Assembly (NCBI RefSeq): GCF_036880405.1
Contig: NZ_JBAJJM010000010.1
Coordinates: 1-64,000, forward strand
Direction: 5' to 3'
Source: Mannheimia indoligenes
GTDB lineage: Bacteria; Pseudomonadota; Gammaproteobacteria; Enterobacterales; Pasteurellaceae
Length of the DNA: 64,000 bases
The notes below the pieces were generated by a model, which was not told the DNA's origin, did not search any database, and worked only from the letters and a program-made list of their open reading frames with translations. Shown here piece after piece: positions 25,255 through 33,272 of this stretch (position 1 is the first letter of the stretch; every line of letters starts with the position of its first letter). The position numbers were made by a program, and so were the translations under genes.

Positions 25255-25881
25255 ATGAATATCATCAAAGGAATCTTTGGATTTCAGGGAAGGGTTGGAA
25301 GAGCCTCCTTTACTCTATTCTTGTTATTTTTCTTTATAGGCTCTATAGCATTTAATCTAGCTATTCTTTTGTTAGTTGGTATGCGAGGAGAATTCGCTCT
25401 ATTAGATATAATTCAGGAAGAGCCTGTATTCTATACTTCACTACTAATTGCTTTAGTTATTTATTTGATAATTAAATACTCTTATCTTACTAGAAGAGTT
25501 CATGATTTCAATAAGAAGCCAACAGAAAGTAAACTATATAACACAATACTCCTGCTTGATATCACTTCTTTTTTATTGATTATTTATTATCTTAATATGC
25601 AATCCAAAATTAATTATGATTTGATTGAACAATATCATTCATTAATGTTCTCTAGAATACAATCTGATATGGAGCAGGCAGAATATCTATTTATGTCATC
25701 AAATGAATTAAGAGATTCTCTATCACTACTGACTAATTCTGGAGGAGTTATTATTATCTATATGCTAATTTTAGGGCTTTCTTATTGTTGTGTAGTTTCA
25801 CTATCTTTTCTTAAAGGTAACGATGGAGAAAATGATTTTGGGAAACCACAAGTTCCATTTTGGAAGAAAACAAATTCTTAA
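25255..25881 (+). CDS. DUF805 family membrane protein
   Basis: The 208-residue inner-membrane protein has four or so hydrophobic segments. DUF805 hallmarks are present: N-terminal FGFQGRVGRASFTLFLLF (the GRxxR box), TRRVHDFNK after TM2 (family RRLHD box) and the C-terminal KGNDGENDFGKP (family GxxGxNxYG box). An extra 40-50 residue segment rich in Glu, Met and Ser lies between the last two spans and is longer than usual. ATG 25255 has AGGAG 8 bases upstream. First gene of the repressor-controlled cassette. DUF805 proteins have no established function. Confidence 0.85.
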   Translation: MNIIKGIFGFQGRVGRASFTLFLLFFFIGSIAFNLAILLLVGMRGEFALLDIIQEEPVFYTSLLIALVIYLIIKYSYLTRRVHDFNKKPTESKLYNTILLLDITSFLLIIYYLNMQSKINYDLIEQYHSLMFSRIQSDMEQAEYLFMSSNELRDSLSLLTNSGGVIIIYMLILGLSYCCVVSLSFLKGNDGENDFGKPQVPFWKKTNS

Positions 25882-25903
25882 TTAACCTAGATAGGAGAAA
25901 AGT

Positions 25904-26134
25904 ATGCGTAATTTAAGAAAATTAGCTATTTTAGCTATTGGTTTAGGAACGTCTGTAAGTGCTTTTGCAGATTTTATTACTGCTTGGGAAGTATCTGATA
26001 CTCAAGAGTGCGGGGTACAATATTGTAGATGTACATACGATGCCGATGGTCTAATTTTTACTATCAATATAAAATCAGGCTATTGTCCTTTGAGTATTCA
26101 AATTGATCCAGAAACAGGAAGATGGAGACGATAG
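25904..26134 (+). CDS. Small secreted cysteine-containing protein
   Basis: A 76-residue precursor with a signal peptide (MRNLRKLAILAIGLGTSVSAFA, likely cleavage after residue 22). The mature domain is about 54 residues with four cysteines (TQECGVQYCRCTYDADG and SGYCPLS), enough for two disulfides in the periplasm. It is preceded by AGGAGAAA and lies 22 bases after the DUF805 gene, so it belongs to the same transcript. No family recognised. The sequence FTINIKSGYCPLSIQIDPETG suggests a small beta-rich fold. Confidence 0.75.
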   Translation: MRNLRKLAILAIGLGTSVSAFADFITAWEVSDTQECGVQYCRCTYDADGLIFTINIKSGYCPLSIQIDPETGRWRR

Positions 26135-26136
26135 CA

Positions 26137-26391
26137 ATGAGCACTGAAATTCATATTATCAGCAATAATGTAGAATTGCATTCTGATATTATTTCTAAAT
26201 TAGAAAAAGAAAATTATACATTCTTAGAAAAATATAGCGATAAGGCTACTAATGGGAAAAAGCACATTCTTATTTTCCATAAAGAAATATTTGATATTAA
26301 TTTAGAAAAATTAAAAACTAATATAAAAAAAGAGCTAGATTCTATCATTCCCAATTTATATTCAGACATTGAAATTAAAGTATCTTACTAG
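26137..26391 (+). CDS. Small cytoplasmic protein of unknown function
   Basis: An 84-residue protein (MSTEIHIISNNVELH...) without signal peptide or membrane span, rich in Lys, Glu and Ile, with an alternating strand/helix feel (HIISNN, HILIFHKEIFD, IEIKVSY). I placed the start at ATG 26137, after GGAGA. An in-frame ATG at 26122 would overlap the previous gene by 13 bases. The next hairpin (26406-26431) ends this transcript. No family recognised; low codon bias and AT richness are like the two genes before it. Confidence 0.6.
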   Translation: MSTEIHIISNNVELHSDIISKLEKENYTFLEKYSDKATNGKKHILIFHKEIFDINLEKLKTNIKKELDSIIPNLYSDIEIKVSY

Positions 26392-26405
26392 TTGATTTTT
26401 AATAT

Positions 26406-26433
26406 AAAGCAACTTAAATTTAGGTTGCTTTAT
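26406..26433 (+). terminator. Terminator of the XRE-controlled cassette
   Basis: AAAGCAAC (26406-26413) pairs with GTTGCTTT (26424-26431), followed by a T-rich tract; the inner TTAAATTTA extends the stem. Confidence 0.82.
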
Positions 26434-26457
26434 TTTTAATATTTATTTTTTTCAACT

Positions 26458-26838
26458 ATGTGCAATTTAAAATCAGTATTCATTTTAATCCCCCTTATTT
26501 TTCCTCTTTCAGCCCTTGCCTGCGATGAAGATTACGGGCAAGGACAACGCTATTCCACAGGTTATTATCTTAAGAACGGAAAGCTCACAAAAAGCAAAGT
26601 CAGAAACTGCTCAAATGGAATGCAAGAACAGAGCCATACTTTTGATAATGGTGTTATAGTGAGTTTTATCAACATCAATTTAGCAATGACAACAGGCGGA
26701 AACGGCTATCAAACTGATGCTTATATCAATGGGAAAGAGGCGAAAGAAGTGAAACGATTAAAAGGTATTCCCGCTCACTTTAGAGGTCAGTGCTACCAAC
26801 CTAAATCGAAAGGTTCAAAACAAATTTATTGTATTTAG
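26458..26838 (+). CDS. Small secreted protein of unknown function
   Basis: A 126-residue precursor with signal peptide MCNLKSVFILIPLIFPLSALA. The mature part begins CDEDYGQGQRYSTGYYLKNG and has cysteines in ACDED, VRNCSNG, GQCYQPK and IYCI, compatible with two periplasmic disulfides. The Cys right after the likely cleavage site raises the possibility of a lipoprotein (LALAC), so it may instead be membrane-anchored. No ribosome site is evident, so translation level or start is uncertain. It lies beyond the cassette terminator but has the same unknown, AT-rich character. Confidence 0.6.
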   Translation: MCNLKSVFILIPLIFPLSALACDEDYGQGQRYSTGYYLKNGKLTKSKVRNCSNGMQEQSHTFDNGVIVSFININLAMTTGGNGYQTDAYINGKEAKEVKRLKGIPAHFRGQCYQPKSKGSKQIYCI

Positions 26839-26856
26839 CGTACTCAATTTATCGAC

Positions 26857-26881
26857 AAACAGCCCAATTCAGGGCTGTTTT
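26857..26881. terminator. Hairpin terminator after the secreted-protein gene
   Basis: AAACAGCCC (26857-26865) pairs perfectly with GGGCTGTTT (26872-26880) with a following T. It is between convergent genes and usable in both directions. Confidence 0.85.
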
Positions 26882-26934
26882 ACTTTAAAGTTGATTATTT
26901 TAAGTATATTCCAACCGATTACAAGCGGTCGATT

Positions 26935-28038
26935 TTATAACACTTTTTGCCAAACAGCTTTCGGTAGTAAGTAAACATCTTTTTCTGCCTTTTCACCTTC
27001 GCCGACAATATGCCCAATGCCGCTTGCCATAACCGCTAAAGTTACATCAAAGGCATTAATACTGTCGCCATAACCTGCTGTGAGGTTAAACATTGAGCCG
27101 TCTGCCAACAGATAAACGGTTTTCTCACCTACTTGGTAAGCATTGACATACGGCATCGGCACGCTCATCGGGTGTTGTTTTAAAAACGGCACATCAATTT
27201 CTTCGGCAACGTGTCCGACATTTAAAATAAATAAGCCTGATTTCGCTTGTTCAATCATCTTGCCTGAAAGCACGTTTTTCGCCCCTGTTGCTGTGGCAAC
27301 CACATCAGCAATTTTGATTGCCTCAGCAAGTGGCATTACCATCCAACCGTCATATTCGGCTTGTAACGCTCTTGCACGATCTAATTCAGCCACAATCACT
27401 TTACCACCGTAGGCTTTTGCTGAAGCTGCCACACCTTGCCCTACCAAACCATAACCAATAACAACTACTGTTTTTTCGTGTAGGCTTAAGTGGGTGGTTT
27501 GTAAGAAAGTATGCCAAGCGGTTAAGCCCACCATATGGCGGTTGTGTAAACCTTCTTTCACCGGCAAATCATCCCAGTTGAAAATCGGGTAATAAGGTTT
27601 CAGACCATTTAAACGGTTCACGCCTGAACCGGTGGCTTCTAAGCCTGCTTTCACACCTGTTTGTAAGCCTTTCGAGTGAATGAGTGAGGTTAAATCCGAC
27701 CCCATTTCGCATAAATGGGTTGGCTGCCAATCTACTGCTTTTTGGAAACTTTCGTGCCAGTCGGCATTGGACATATTTCGCCAAGCGTGAGCATCTGCAC
27801 CGTGTTCAACTAAATACTCTACAACATCATCTTGTACGGTGGTTGGGTTGCAAGTGGTTAAAAACACTTTTGCCCCTTTATCTAGCAAACCTTTCACTAA
27901 CGGAGCCATTTTCAAATCTAAGTGCATATTGCACGCCAAGCGGACGTGAGATAAATCAGGTAAAGCCTCAACAGCCGCACGTGTACGGGTCATATGTAGT
28001 GTTGCCCAATTTAATTCAGCAGAAAAATTTTGATACAT
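26935..28038 (-). CDS. S-adenosylhomocysteine hydrolase homologue, divergent
   Basis: The 367-residue cytoplasmic protein has the two-domain layout of AdoHcy hydrolase. The N-terminal substrate region has TTCNPTTVQDDVVEYL, like the family CNxxSTQDD box, and the Glu of LEATGSGVNRL. The Rossmann NAD-binding motif is VVIGYGLVGQG. Differences are clear. It is 60 or more residues shorter than usual. The family KSKFDN box reads VKEGLHNRH, so the catalytic Asp is replaced by His. The C-terminal KxxxYRY tail is missing. Gamma-proteobacteria normally recycle AdoHcy through Pfs and LuxS, so another substrate is likely. The start at ATG 28038 follows AAGG. Confidence 0.75.
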   Translation of the reverse strand: MYQNFSAELNWATLHMTRTRAAVEALPDLSHVRLACNMHLDLKMAPLVKGLLDKGAKVFLTTCNPTTVQDDVVEYLVEHGADAHAWRNMSNADWHESFQKAVDWQPTHLCEMGSDLTSLIHSKGLQTGVKAGLEATGSGVNRLNGLKPYYPIFNWDDLPVKEGLHNRHMVGLTAWHTFLQTTHLSLHEKTVVVIGYGLVGQGVAASAKAYGGKVIVAELDRARALQAEYDGWMVMPLAEAIKIADVVATATGAKNVLSGKMIEQAKSGLFILNVGHVAEEIDVPFLKQHPMSVPMPYVNAYQVGEKTVYLLADGSMFNLTAGYGDSINAFDVTLAVMASGIGHIVGEGEKAEKDVYLLPKAVWQKVL

Positions 28039-28122
28039 TAAAGAAACCTTATATAAACAAATTAATAACATATTGGAATTATACGCTATATTTAAATTTT
28101 TGCATTTTTTAAACCTATTTTC

Positions 28123-28138
28123 ACCGCTTGTAAGCGGT
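28123..28138 (-). terminator. Short USS-based hairpin after rhuM
   Basis: ACCGCTT (28123-28129) and AAGCGGT (28132-28138) form a stem with a two-base loop, followed on the minus strand by a modest A/T tract. A weak terminator candidate. Confidence 0.5.
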
Positions 28139-28163
28139 TAGTTTTCCGTAAAAATTTGCAAAC

Positions 28164-29189
28164 CTAACCTGCGTGGTATTTGGCTGCTATCTCTTTTACC
28201 ATTAAGTCAAAATCACTTTCATAACTCAAATCTTGTTTCACTCGGTATTTTTCAAATTCGCTTAAGGCAAACGATTTAGCGATTTCAGCAGTAACTTTGC
28301 CGGCATCTTGTAAAATTTCTCGGTCGGTAGCGGCAAGAAAGCGATTGAGACGGGTTTCCCAATCTGCCATTGTCATAGGAATTTGGCGTTCTGCCATATC
28401 TTCTGCCATATCTAAATAAGCCGATACCAGCCGTTGTAATTGTGCCAGCTCATTGTCAGACAGGTAATTTTTGGCAACGACTACATCAAAGGGGTAAATT
28501 TTACCCTGCGGAGCGTCTTTCCAATTCGTTAGCCCCATATTCGGTTTTTCGGCATTGGCTCTTGCCATAATCAGTTCAGCAGCAGTTTGTCCGTGAATTG
28601 CCCAGTGCAATTTATTTTGTACTGTAGCAAAAAAGCGTTTGGTGGCAGTTGCGGTGCGGTCGTAATCCACTGCGGTTGCATAAATGTCGGTGATTTTTTG
28701 GTAGAACTTGCGTTCGGATAATCGAATTTCCCGAATGCGAGCGAGCTGTTCTTCAAAGTATTTTTTGCCTAAAATAGTGCCGTCATTTTTTAGCCGTTCA
28801 TCGTCCATCGCAAAGCCTTTAATCGCAAAGCTCTGTACAATTTCAGTCGCCCATTTGCGAAACTGCACTGCTCGCTCGGAATTAACTTTATAACCTACTG
28901 CGATAATGGCAGATAAATTATAGTGCTTCGTCTGGTAGTTTTTTCCGTCTTGGGCAGTTATCCAAAAAAATTGGATAACTGAATTTTCAGCTAACTCATT
29001 GTCATTAAAGATTTTTTTAAGATGATAGCTAATTGTTCGTACATCAACATCATACAACACTGCCATCATTTTTTGGCTTAGCCAAACATTTTCATCAGAG
29101 TAAATAGCATCAACTTGGCTTTCCCCTGTTGCCGTGATAAAGGTCAGATATTCTGCCACAGAGGAACGAATTAAATCTTGCTTAGACAT
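28164..29189 (-). CDS. rhuM: RhuM family protein
   Basis: Protein of 341 residues of the RhuM family, first described in a Salmonella pathogenicity island and widespread in accessory regions. The N-terminal half has the marker sequences VWLSQKMMAVLYDVDVRTIS, HLKKIFNDNEL, NLSAIIAVGYKVNSERAVQF and RKWATEIVQSFAIKGFAMDD, probably DNA-binding. The C-terminal half (from about residue 190) resembles the Fic/DOC-neighbour region of the family with LHWAIHGQTAAELI. Function is unresolved. It is a stand-alone gene with a GGGAGAAAGAG ribosome site. No restriction-modification genes are adjacent, though relatives often sit near them. Confidence 0.85.
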   Translation of the reverse strand: MSKQDLIRSSVAEYLTFITATGESQVDAIYSDENVWLSQKMMAVLYDVDVRTISYHLKKIFNDNELAENSVIQFFWITAQDGKNYQTKHYNLSAIIAVGYKVNSERAVQFRKWATEIVQSFAIKGFAMDDERLKNDGTILGKKYFEEQLARIREIRLSERKFYQKITDIYATAVDYDRTATATKRFFATVQNKLHWAIHGQTAAELIMARANAEKPNMGLTNWKDAPQGKIYPFDVVVAKNYLSDNELAQLQRLVSAYLDMAEDMAERQIPMTMADWETRLNRFLAATDREILQDAGKVTAEIAKSFALSEFEKYRVKQDLSYESDFDLMVKEIAAKYHAG

Positions 29190-29276
29190 CTCTTTCTCCC
29201 ATATAGAACACTGTAATTATAAACAATATTTCTAAAGCTGTGTAAATGAATAACTATTTTTTCGAGCGAGATCACA

Positions 29277-29319
29277 AAAAAACCGCTTGTGGCATAAATA
29301 CCACAAGCGGTTGATTTTT
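29277..29319. terminator. USS-based terminator after pflB
   Basis: AACCGCTTGTGG (29281-29292) pairs perfectly with CCACAAGCGGTT (29301-29312). An A-run before it gives the T-tract on the minus strand, the direction of pflB. Confidence 0.9.
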
Positions 29320-29341
29320 CTAAAAGTTTTGCAAATTGCTA

Positions 29342-31666
29342 TTACATACTTTCAGTAAAGGTACGGGTAATTACGTCCATTTGTTGCTCTTTGGTTAAAG
29401 AGTTGAAACGTACCGCGTAACCTGATACACGAATGGTTAATTGTGGGTATTTCTCTGGGTGTTCTACCGCATCTAATAATGTATCGCGATTTAATACGTT
29501 CACATTTAAGTGCTGACCACCCTCTACTGTTGCTTCGTGGTGGAAGTAGCCGTCCATTAAGCCCGCAAGGTTACGTTTTTGTGCTTCATAATCTTTACCT
29601 AACGCATTTGGTACGATTGAGAAGGTATAAGAGATACCATCTTTCGCATAAGCAAACGGTAATTTAGCCACAGAAGTTAATGAAGCAACCGCACCTTTTT
29701 GGTCACGTCCGTGCATTGGGTTTGCACCCGGTCCGAATGGAGCACCTGAACGGCGACCATCTGGCGTATTACCTGTTTTCTTACCGTAAACCACATTAGA
29801 TGTGATAGTAAGAACAGACTGAGTTGGGGTTGCGTTGCGGTATGTTTTAAGTTTTTGAATTTTCTTCATAAAACGTTCAACTAAATCAACAGCAATGTCA
29901 TCTACACGGTTGTCGTTGTTACCAAATTGTGGATATTCGCCTTCAATCTCAAAGTCAGTTGCTACATTTTTCGCTACGCCAACCACTTCGCCAGCTTTAT
30001 TTTTGATTTCAATGTCCGTGCGGATTGGTTTTACTTTCGCATATTTGATCGCTGAAAGTGAGTCAGCCGCCACAGATAAACCTGCAATACCACACGCCAT
30101 TGTACGGAATACATCACGATCGTGAAGTGCCATTAATGCCGCTTCGTACGCATATTTATCGTGCATAAAGTGAATGATGTTTAAAGCAGTAACGTATTGC
30201 GTTGCTAACCAGTCCATAAAGCTGTCTAAGCGAGTCATTACGTCATCGTAATCTAAGTATTCGCTTGTAATTGCTTCAGATTTTGGACCAACTTGGTCGC
30301 CTGATTTCTCATCAATACCACCATTGATTGCGTATAATAAGGTTTTCGCTAAGTTTGCACGAGCACCGAAGAATTGCATCATTTTACCTACAATCATTGG
30401 GCTTACGCAGCACGCAATCGCATAGTCATCATTTTGGAAATCCGGACGCATTAAGTCATCGTTTTCATATTGTACTGATGAGGTATCAATAGATACTTTT
30501 GCACAGTAACGTTTAAACGCTTCCGGTAACTGCTCAGACCAAAGAATGGTTAAGTTTGGCTCCGGAGAAGGACCCATTGTGTAAAGAGTGTGCAAAATAC
30601 GGAAACTGTTTTTCGTTACTAAAGTACGACCATCTAAGCCCATACCTGCTAAGGTCTCAGTTGCCCACATTGGGTCGCCTGAGAATAATTGATCGTATTC
30701 AGGTGTACGCAAGAAACGCACCATACGCAACTTCATTACTAAGTGGTCGATCAACTCTTGAGCTTCTTGTTCGGTGATTTTGCCTGCTTTTAAATCACGC
30801 TCAATATAAATATCTAAGAATGAAGATACACGACCAAACGACATTGCCGCACCGTTTTGCGATTTAACCGCTGCAAGGTAAGCAAAATAAGTCCATTGTA
30901 CCGCTTCTTGTGCATTGGTTGCCGGTTTAGAAATATCGTAACCATAGCTTGCCGCCATCTCTTTCATTTTGCCTAACGCACGGTGTTGCTCGGCAATTTC
31001 TTCACGCAATTGAATGGTTGCTTGAATATCTTCACCGGATTCTAAACGAGCTTGTAATGAAGCAAACTGACGTTGTTTATCTTTCATTAAGAAATCTGCA
31101 CCGTAAAGTGCCATACGGCGGTAGTCCCCAATGATACGACCACGACCATAAGCATCCGGTAAGCCGGTAATTACGCCTGATTTACGGCAACGTAAAATAT
31201 CCGGTGTGTAAACATCAAATACGCCTTGGTTGTGGGTTTTACGGTATTCAGTAAAGATTTTTTCAACTTCAGGTTTAAGTTCACGACGATATACCTGACA
31301 AGAGCCTTTTACCATATTGATTCCACCAAACGGCATAATCGCACGTTTTAACGGAGCATCAGTTTGAAGACCCACGATTTTTTCTAATGATTTATCAATA
31401 TAACCCGGTGCGTGTGAAGTAATGGTTGATGGAGTATCGCAATCAATATCGTACGGTTCGTGCGTTTTGTTTTCGACTTTAATCATTTCCATTACATCTG
31501 CCCACAATTTACTTGTTGCAGGTGTTACTTCAGCTAGGAAAGATTCATCGCCTTCATACGGTGTGTAGTTTTTTTGGATAAAATCACGCACATTTACTTC
31601 AGTTTGCCAATCGCCGGCGGCAAAACCTTCCCACGCTTTTTGTTGAGCGTCTGTTAATTGAGTCAT
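29342..31666 (-). CDS. pflB: Pyruvate formate-lyase (formate acetyltransferase)
   Basis: Glycyl-radical enzyme that splits pyruvate with CoA into acetyl-CoA and formate under anaerobiosis (cytoplasm). The 774-residue protein has the catalytic Cys-Cys pair in YAIACCVSPM near residue 413 and the radical-bearing Gly749 in RVSGYAVRF close to the C-terminus. Length is like E. coli PflB (760). ATG 31666 follows AGGAC. It is 89 bases downstream of focA and is probably co-transcribed, as in enterobacteria; its activase is pflA at 23942. Confidence 0.97.
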   Translation of the reverse strand: MTQLTDAQQKAWEGFAAGDWQTEVNVRDFIQKNYTPYEGDESFLAEVTPATSKLWADVMEMIKVENKTHEPYDIDCDTPSTITSHAPGYIDKSLEKIVGLQTDAPLKRAIMPFGGINMVKGSCQVYRRELKPEVEKIFTEYRKTHNQGVFDVYTPDILRCRKSGVITGLPDAYGRGRIIGDYRRMALYGADFLMKDKQRQFASLQARLESGEDIQATIQLREEIAEQHRALGKMKEMAASYGYDISKPATNAQEAVQWTYFAYLAAVKSQNGAAMSFGRVSSFLDIYIERDLKAGKITEQEAQELIDHLVMKLRMVRFLRTPEYDQLFSGDPMWATETLAGMGLDGRTLVTKNSFRILHTLYTMGPSPEPNLTILWSEQLPEAFKRYCAKVSIDTSSVQYENDDLMRPDFQNDDYAIACCVSPMIVGKMMQFFGARANLAKTLLYAINGGIDEKSGDQVGPKSEAITSEYLDYDDVMTRLDSFMDWLATQYVTALNIIHFMHDKYAYEAALMALHDRDVFRTMACGIAGLSVAADSLSAIKYAKVKPIRTDIEIKNKAGEVVGVAKNVATDFEIEGEYPQFGNNDNRVDDIAVDLVERFMKKIQKLKTYRNATPTQSVLTITSNVVYGKKTGNTPDGRRSGAPFGPGANPMHGRDQKGAVASLTSVAKLPFAYAKDGISYTFSIVPNALGKDYEAQKRNLAGLMDGYFHHEATVEGGQHLNVNVLNRDTLLDAVEHPEKYPQLTIRVSGYAVRFNSLTKEQQMDVITRTFTESM

Positions 31667-31755
31667 TTTAAGTCCTCTATGTTAGTAAGTTAAAACGGGA
31701 AGCAGTTAATTTTTGGTAAAATTTTGCAAAAATTTGACCGCTTGAATCTAAAATC

Positions 31756-32580
31756 TTAGTGCTTTCTAATGTATAAGAACCACTGCATTAAGCCAATGAA
31801 GAAAACTCCACCCACAATATTGCCTAATGTAGCAGGAATAAGGTTCTTAAATACAAAATGAGATAAATCTAAATCCGCAAATTGTGCAGGATCAACATTA
31901 ATTGCCGTCCAAAACTCCGGAGCGGCAAAATGAGAAATTGCAATTCCCATTGGAATCATAAACATATTTGCCACACAGTGTTCAAAACCGGAGGCAACGA
32001 ACATTGCAATTGGCAACATCATAATAAAGGCTTTATCGGTTAGGCTTTTACCTGCATAAGACATCCACACTGCGATACATACCATAATGTTACAGAAAAT
32101 ACCTAAACAGAATGCTTCAAACCAAGCGTGATGAATTTTATGCTGTGCCGTATTTAAAATAACCAAGCCCCATTGCCCTTTAGCCGCCATAATCTGACCG
32201 CTAAACCACACAAGCAATACAATTGAAATTGCACCAACAAAGTTACCAAAATAAACCACTACCCAGTTTTTAAACATTTGTAGCCAGTTAATTCTTTTAC
32301 TTGCTCTCGCCACAATCGTAAGGGTTGAAGAGGTAAACAATTCTGCTCCAAATACCACACACATAATAACGCCAAGCGAGAAAACCAAACCGCCAATCAG
32401 CTTAGCCACCCCCCAAGGCATTCCACTCGCACCTACTTGGGTTGTAGTATAAAATACAAAAGCTATTGCAATAAAACCGCCTGCAGTAATGGCAGAAAGA
32501 AAGGAATAAAATTGATTTTTTGTTGCTTTATAAACCGCACCATCTTCTGCGATTTTTGCCATTTCAGCAGGAGAAAACAT
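31756..32580 (-). CDS. focA: Formate channel/transporter FocA
   Basis: Pentameric inner-membrane channel for formate made by PflB. The 274-residue protein has six hydrophobic segments and the FNT-family features: AGGFIAIAFVFYTTTQ in TM1, GAELFTSSTLTI in TM2 (the omega-loop region) and a conserved pore His in SGFEHCVANMF near residue 208. First gene of the focA-pflB operon. An FNR-like site at 32697-32710 is placed about 41-44 bases ahead of a plausible transcription start. Confidence 0.95.
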   Translation of the reverse strand: MFSPAEMAKIAEDGAVYKATKNQFYSFLSAITAGGFIAIAFVFYTTTQVGASGMPWGVAKLIGGLVFSLGVIMCVVFGAELFTSSTLTIVARASKRINWLQMFKNWVVVYFGNFVGAISIVLLVWFSGQIMAAKGQWGLVILNTAQHKIHHAWFEAFCLGIFCNIMVCIAVWMSYAGKSLTDKAFIMMLPIAMFVASGFEHCVANMFMIPMGIAISHFAAPEFWTAINVDPAQFADLDLSHFVFKNLIPATLGNIVGGVFFIGLMQWFLYIRKH

Positions 32581-32696
32581 CAGATAACCTTAATTATGAG
32601 AATTGAAAAACCGATATATTTTGAAGGAATTATAGACCTCTTCGTTTCATCTTTAAATAAAATCTTACATAATCAGAGGTATTTCTACTCTTTTTT

Positions 32697-32710
32697 TTGA
32701 TGTAGAACAA
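32697..32710. promoter_or_regulatory. FNR-like site upstream of focA
   Basis: TTGATGTAGAACAA differs from TTGAT-N4-ATCAA in one position. A possible focA -10, TATGTA on the minus strand (32671-32666), puts the centre of the site about 41-44 bases upstream of the start, the usual activating position for FNR. Confidence 0.6.
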
Positions 32711-32779
32711 AATCCCTTAAAAGCACAACATTTAATCAAATTCTAACAAACAAAATATTAACAAATTAACAATAAATTT

Positions 32780-33271
32780 ATGACAGAATATATCACTTCA
32801 TTTTTCAGCTTATTCTTCTCTGAACAAAACCAACTCATTACAATGTTTTTTAGCGGACTACTCAGCTCGACCCTATTGCCGGGAAATTCTGAGATCATTT
32901 TTACCACACTTGCAAGCCAGCATATTGTGTCAAATGAAACACCTTACCCATCATTATTTGTTTTAATAATTGTTGCGACCTTAGGAAACAGCTTGGGTAG
33001 CTTAATTACTTATGCTATGGGCTTGTTAGTACCTCACCCGAAAAAAACGGATCGTCGCTATACACAATGGGCATTAGAAAAAAGTAAAAAATATGGCATT
33101 TTAGTCTTACTTTTTAGTTGGCTACCCATTGTTGGCGATATTTTCTGTGGAATAGCAGGCTGGCTCAGATTCAACCTTTGGCAAAGCATTATACTTATTG
33201 TAATTGGCAAGCTATTGCGATACCTCTTTCTACTGGCAACACTCTACCCTGTTTTGAAATATGTTTTATAA
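32780..33271 (+). CDS. YqaA family inner-membrane protein
   Basis: A 163-residue membrane protein of the YqaA branch of the DedA/VTT (SNARE-associated) group. Features are a reentrant SGLLSSTLLPGNSEIIFTTL near residues 25-44, ATLGNSLGSLITYAMGLL and the C-terminal SWLPIVGDIFCGIAGWLR, which match the family's Pro/Asp/Gly reentrant loops. Members help flip undecaprenyl phosphate or phospholipids in other bacteria, but the YqaA branch has no proven role. It is divergent from focA. Its stop lies one base from the stop of the convergent rpiR-type gene. Confidence 0.82.
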   Translation: MTEYITSFFSLFFSEQNQLITMFFSGLLSSTLLPGNSEIIFTTLASQHIVSNETPYPSLFVLIIVATLGNSLGSLITYAMGLLVPHPKKTDRRYTQWALEKSKKYGILVLLFSWLPIVGDIFCGIAGWLRFNLWQSIILIVIGKLLRYLFLLATLYPVLKYVL

Positions 33272-33272
33272 A

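Noticed and set aside
28164..29189. rhuM as part of a restriction-modification or toxin-antitoxin locus
   Set aside because: No partner gene is adjacent; the neighbours are metabolic genes with their own terminators.
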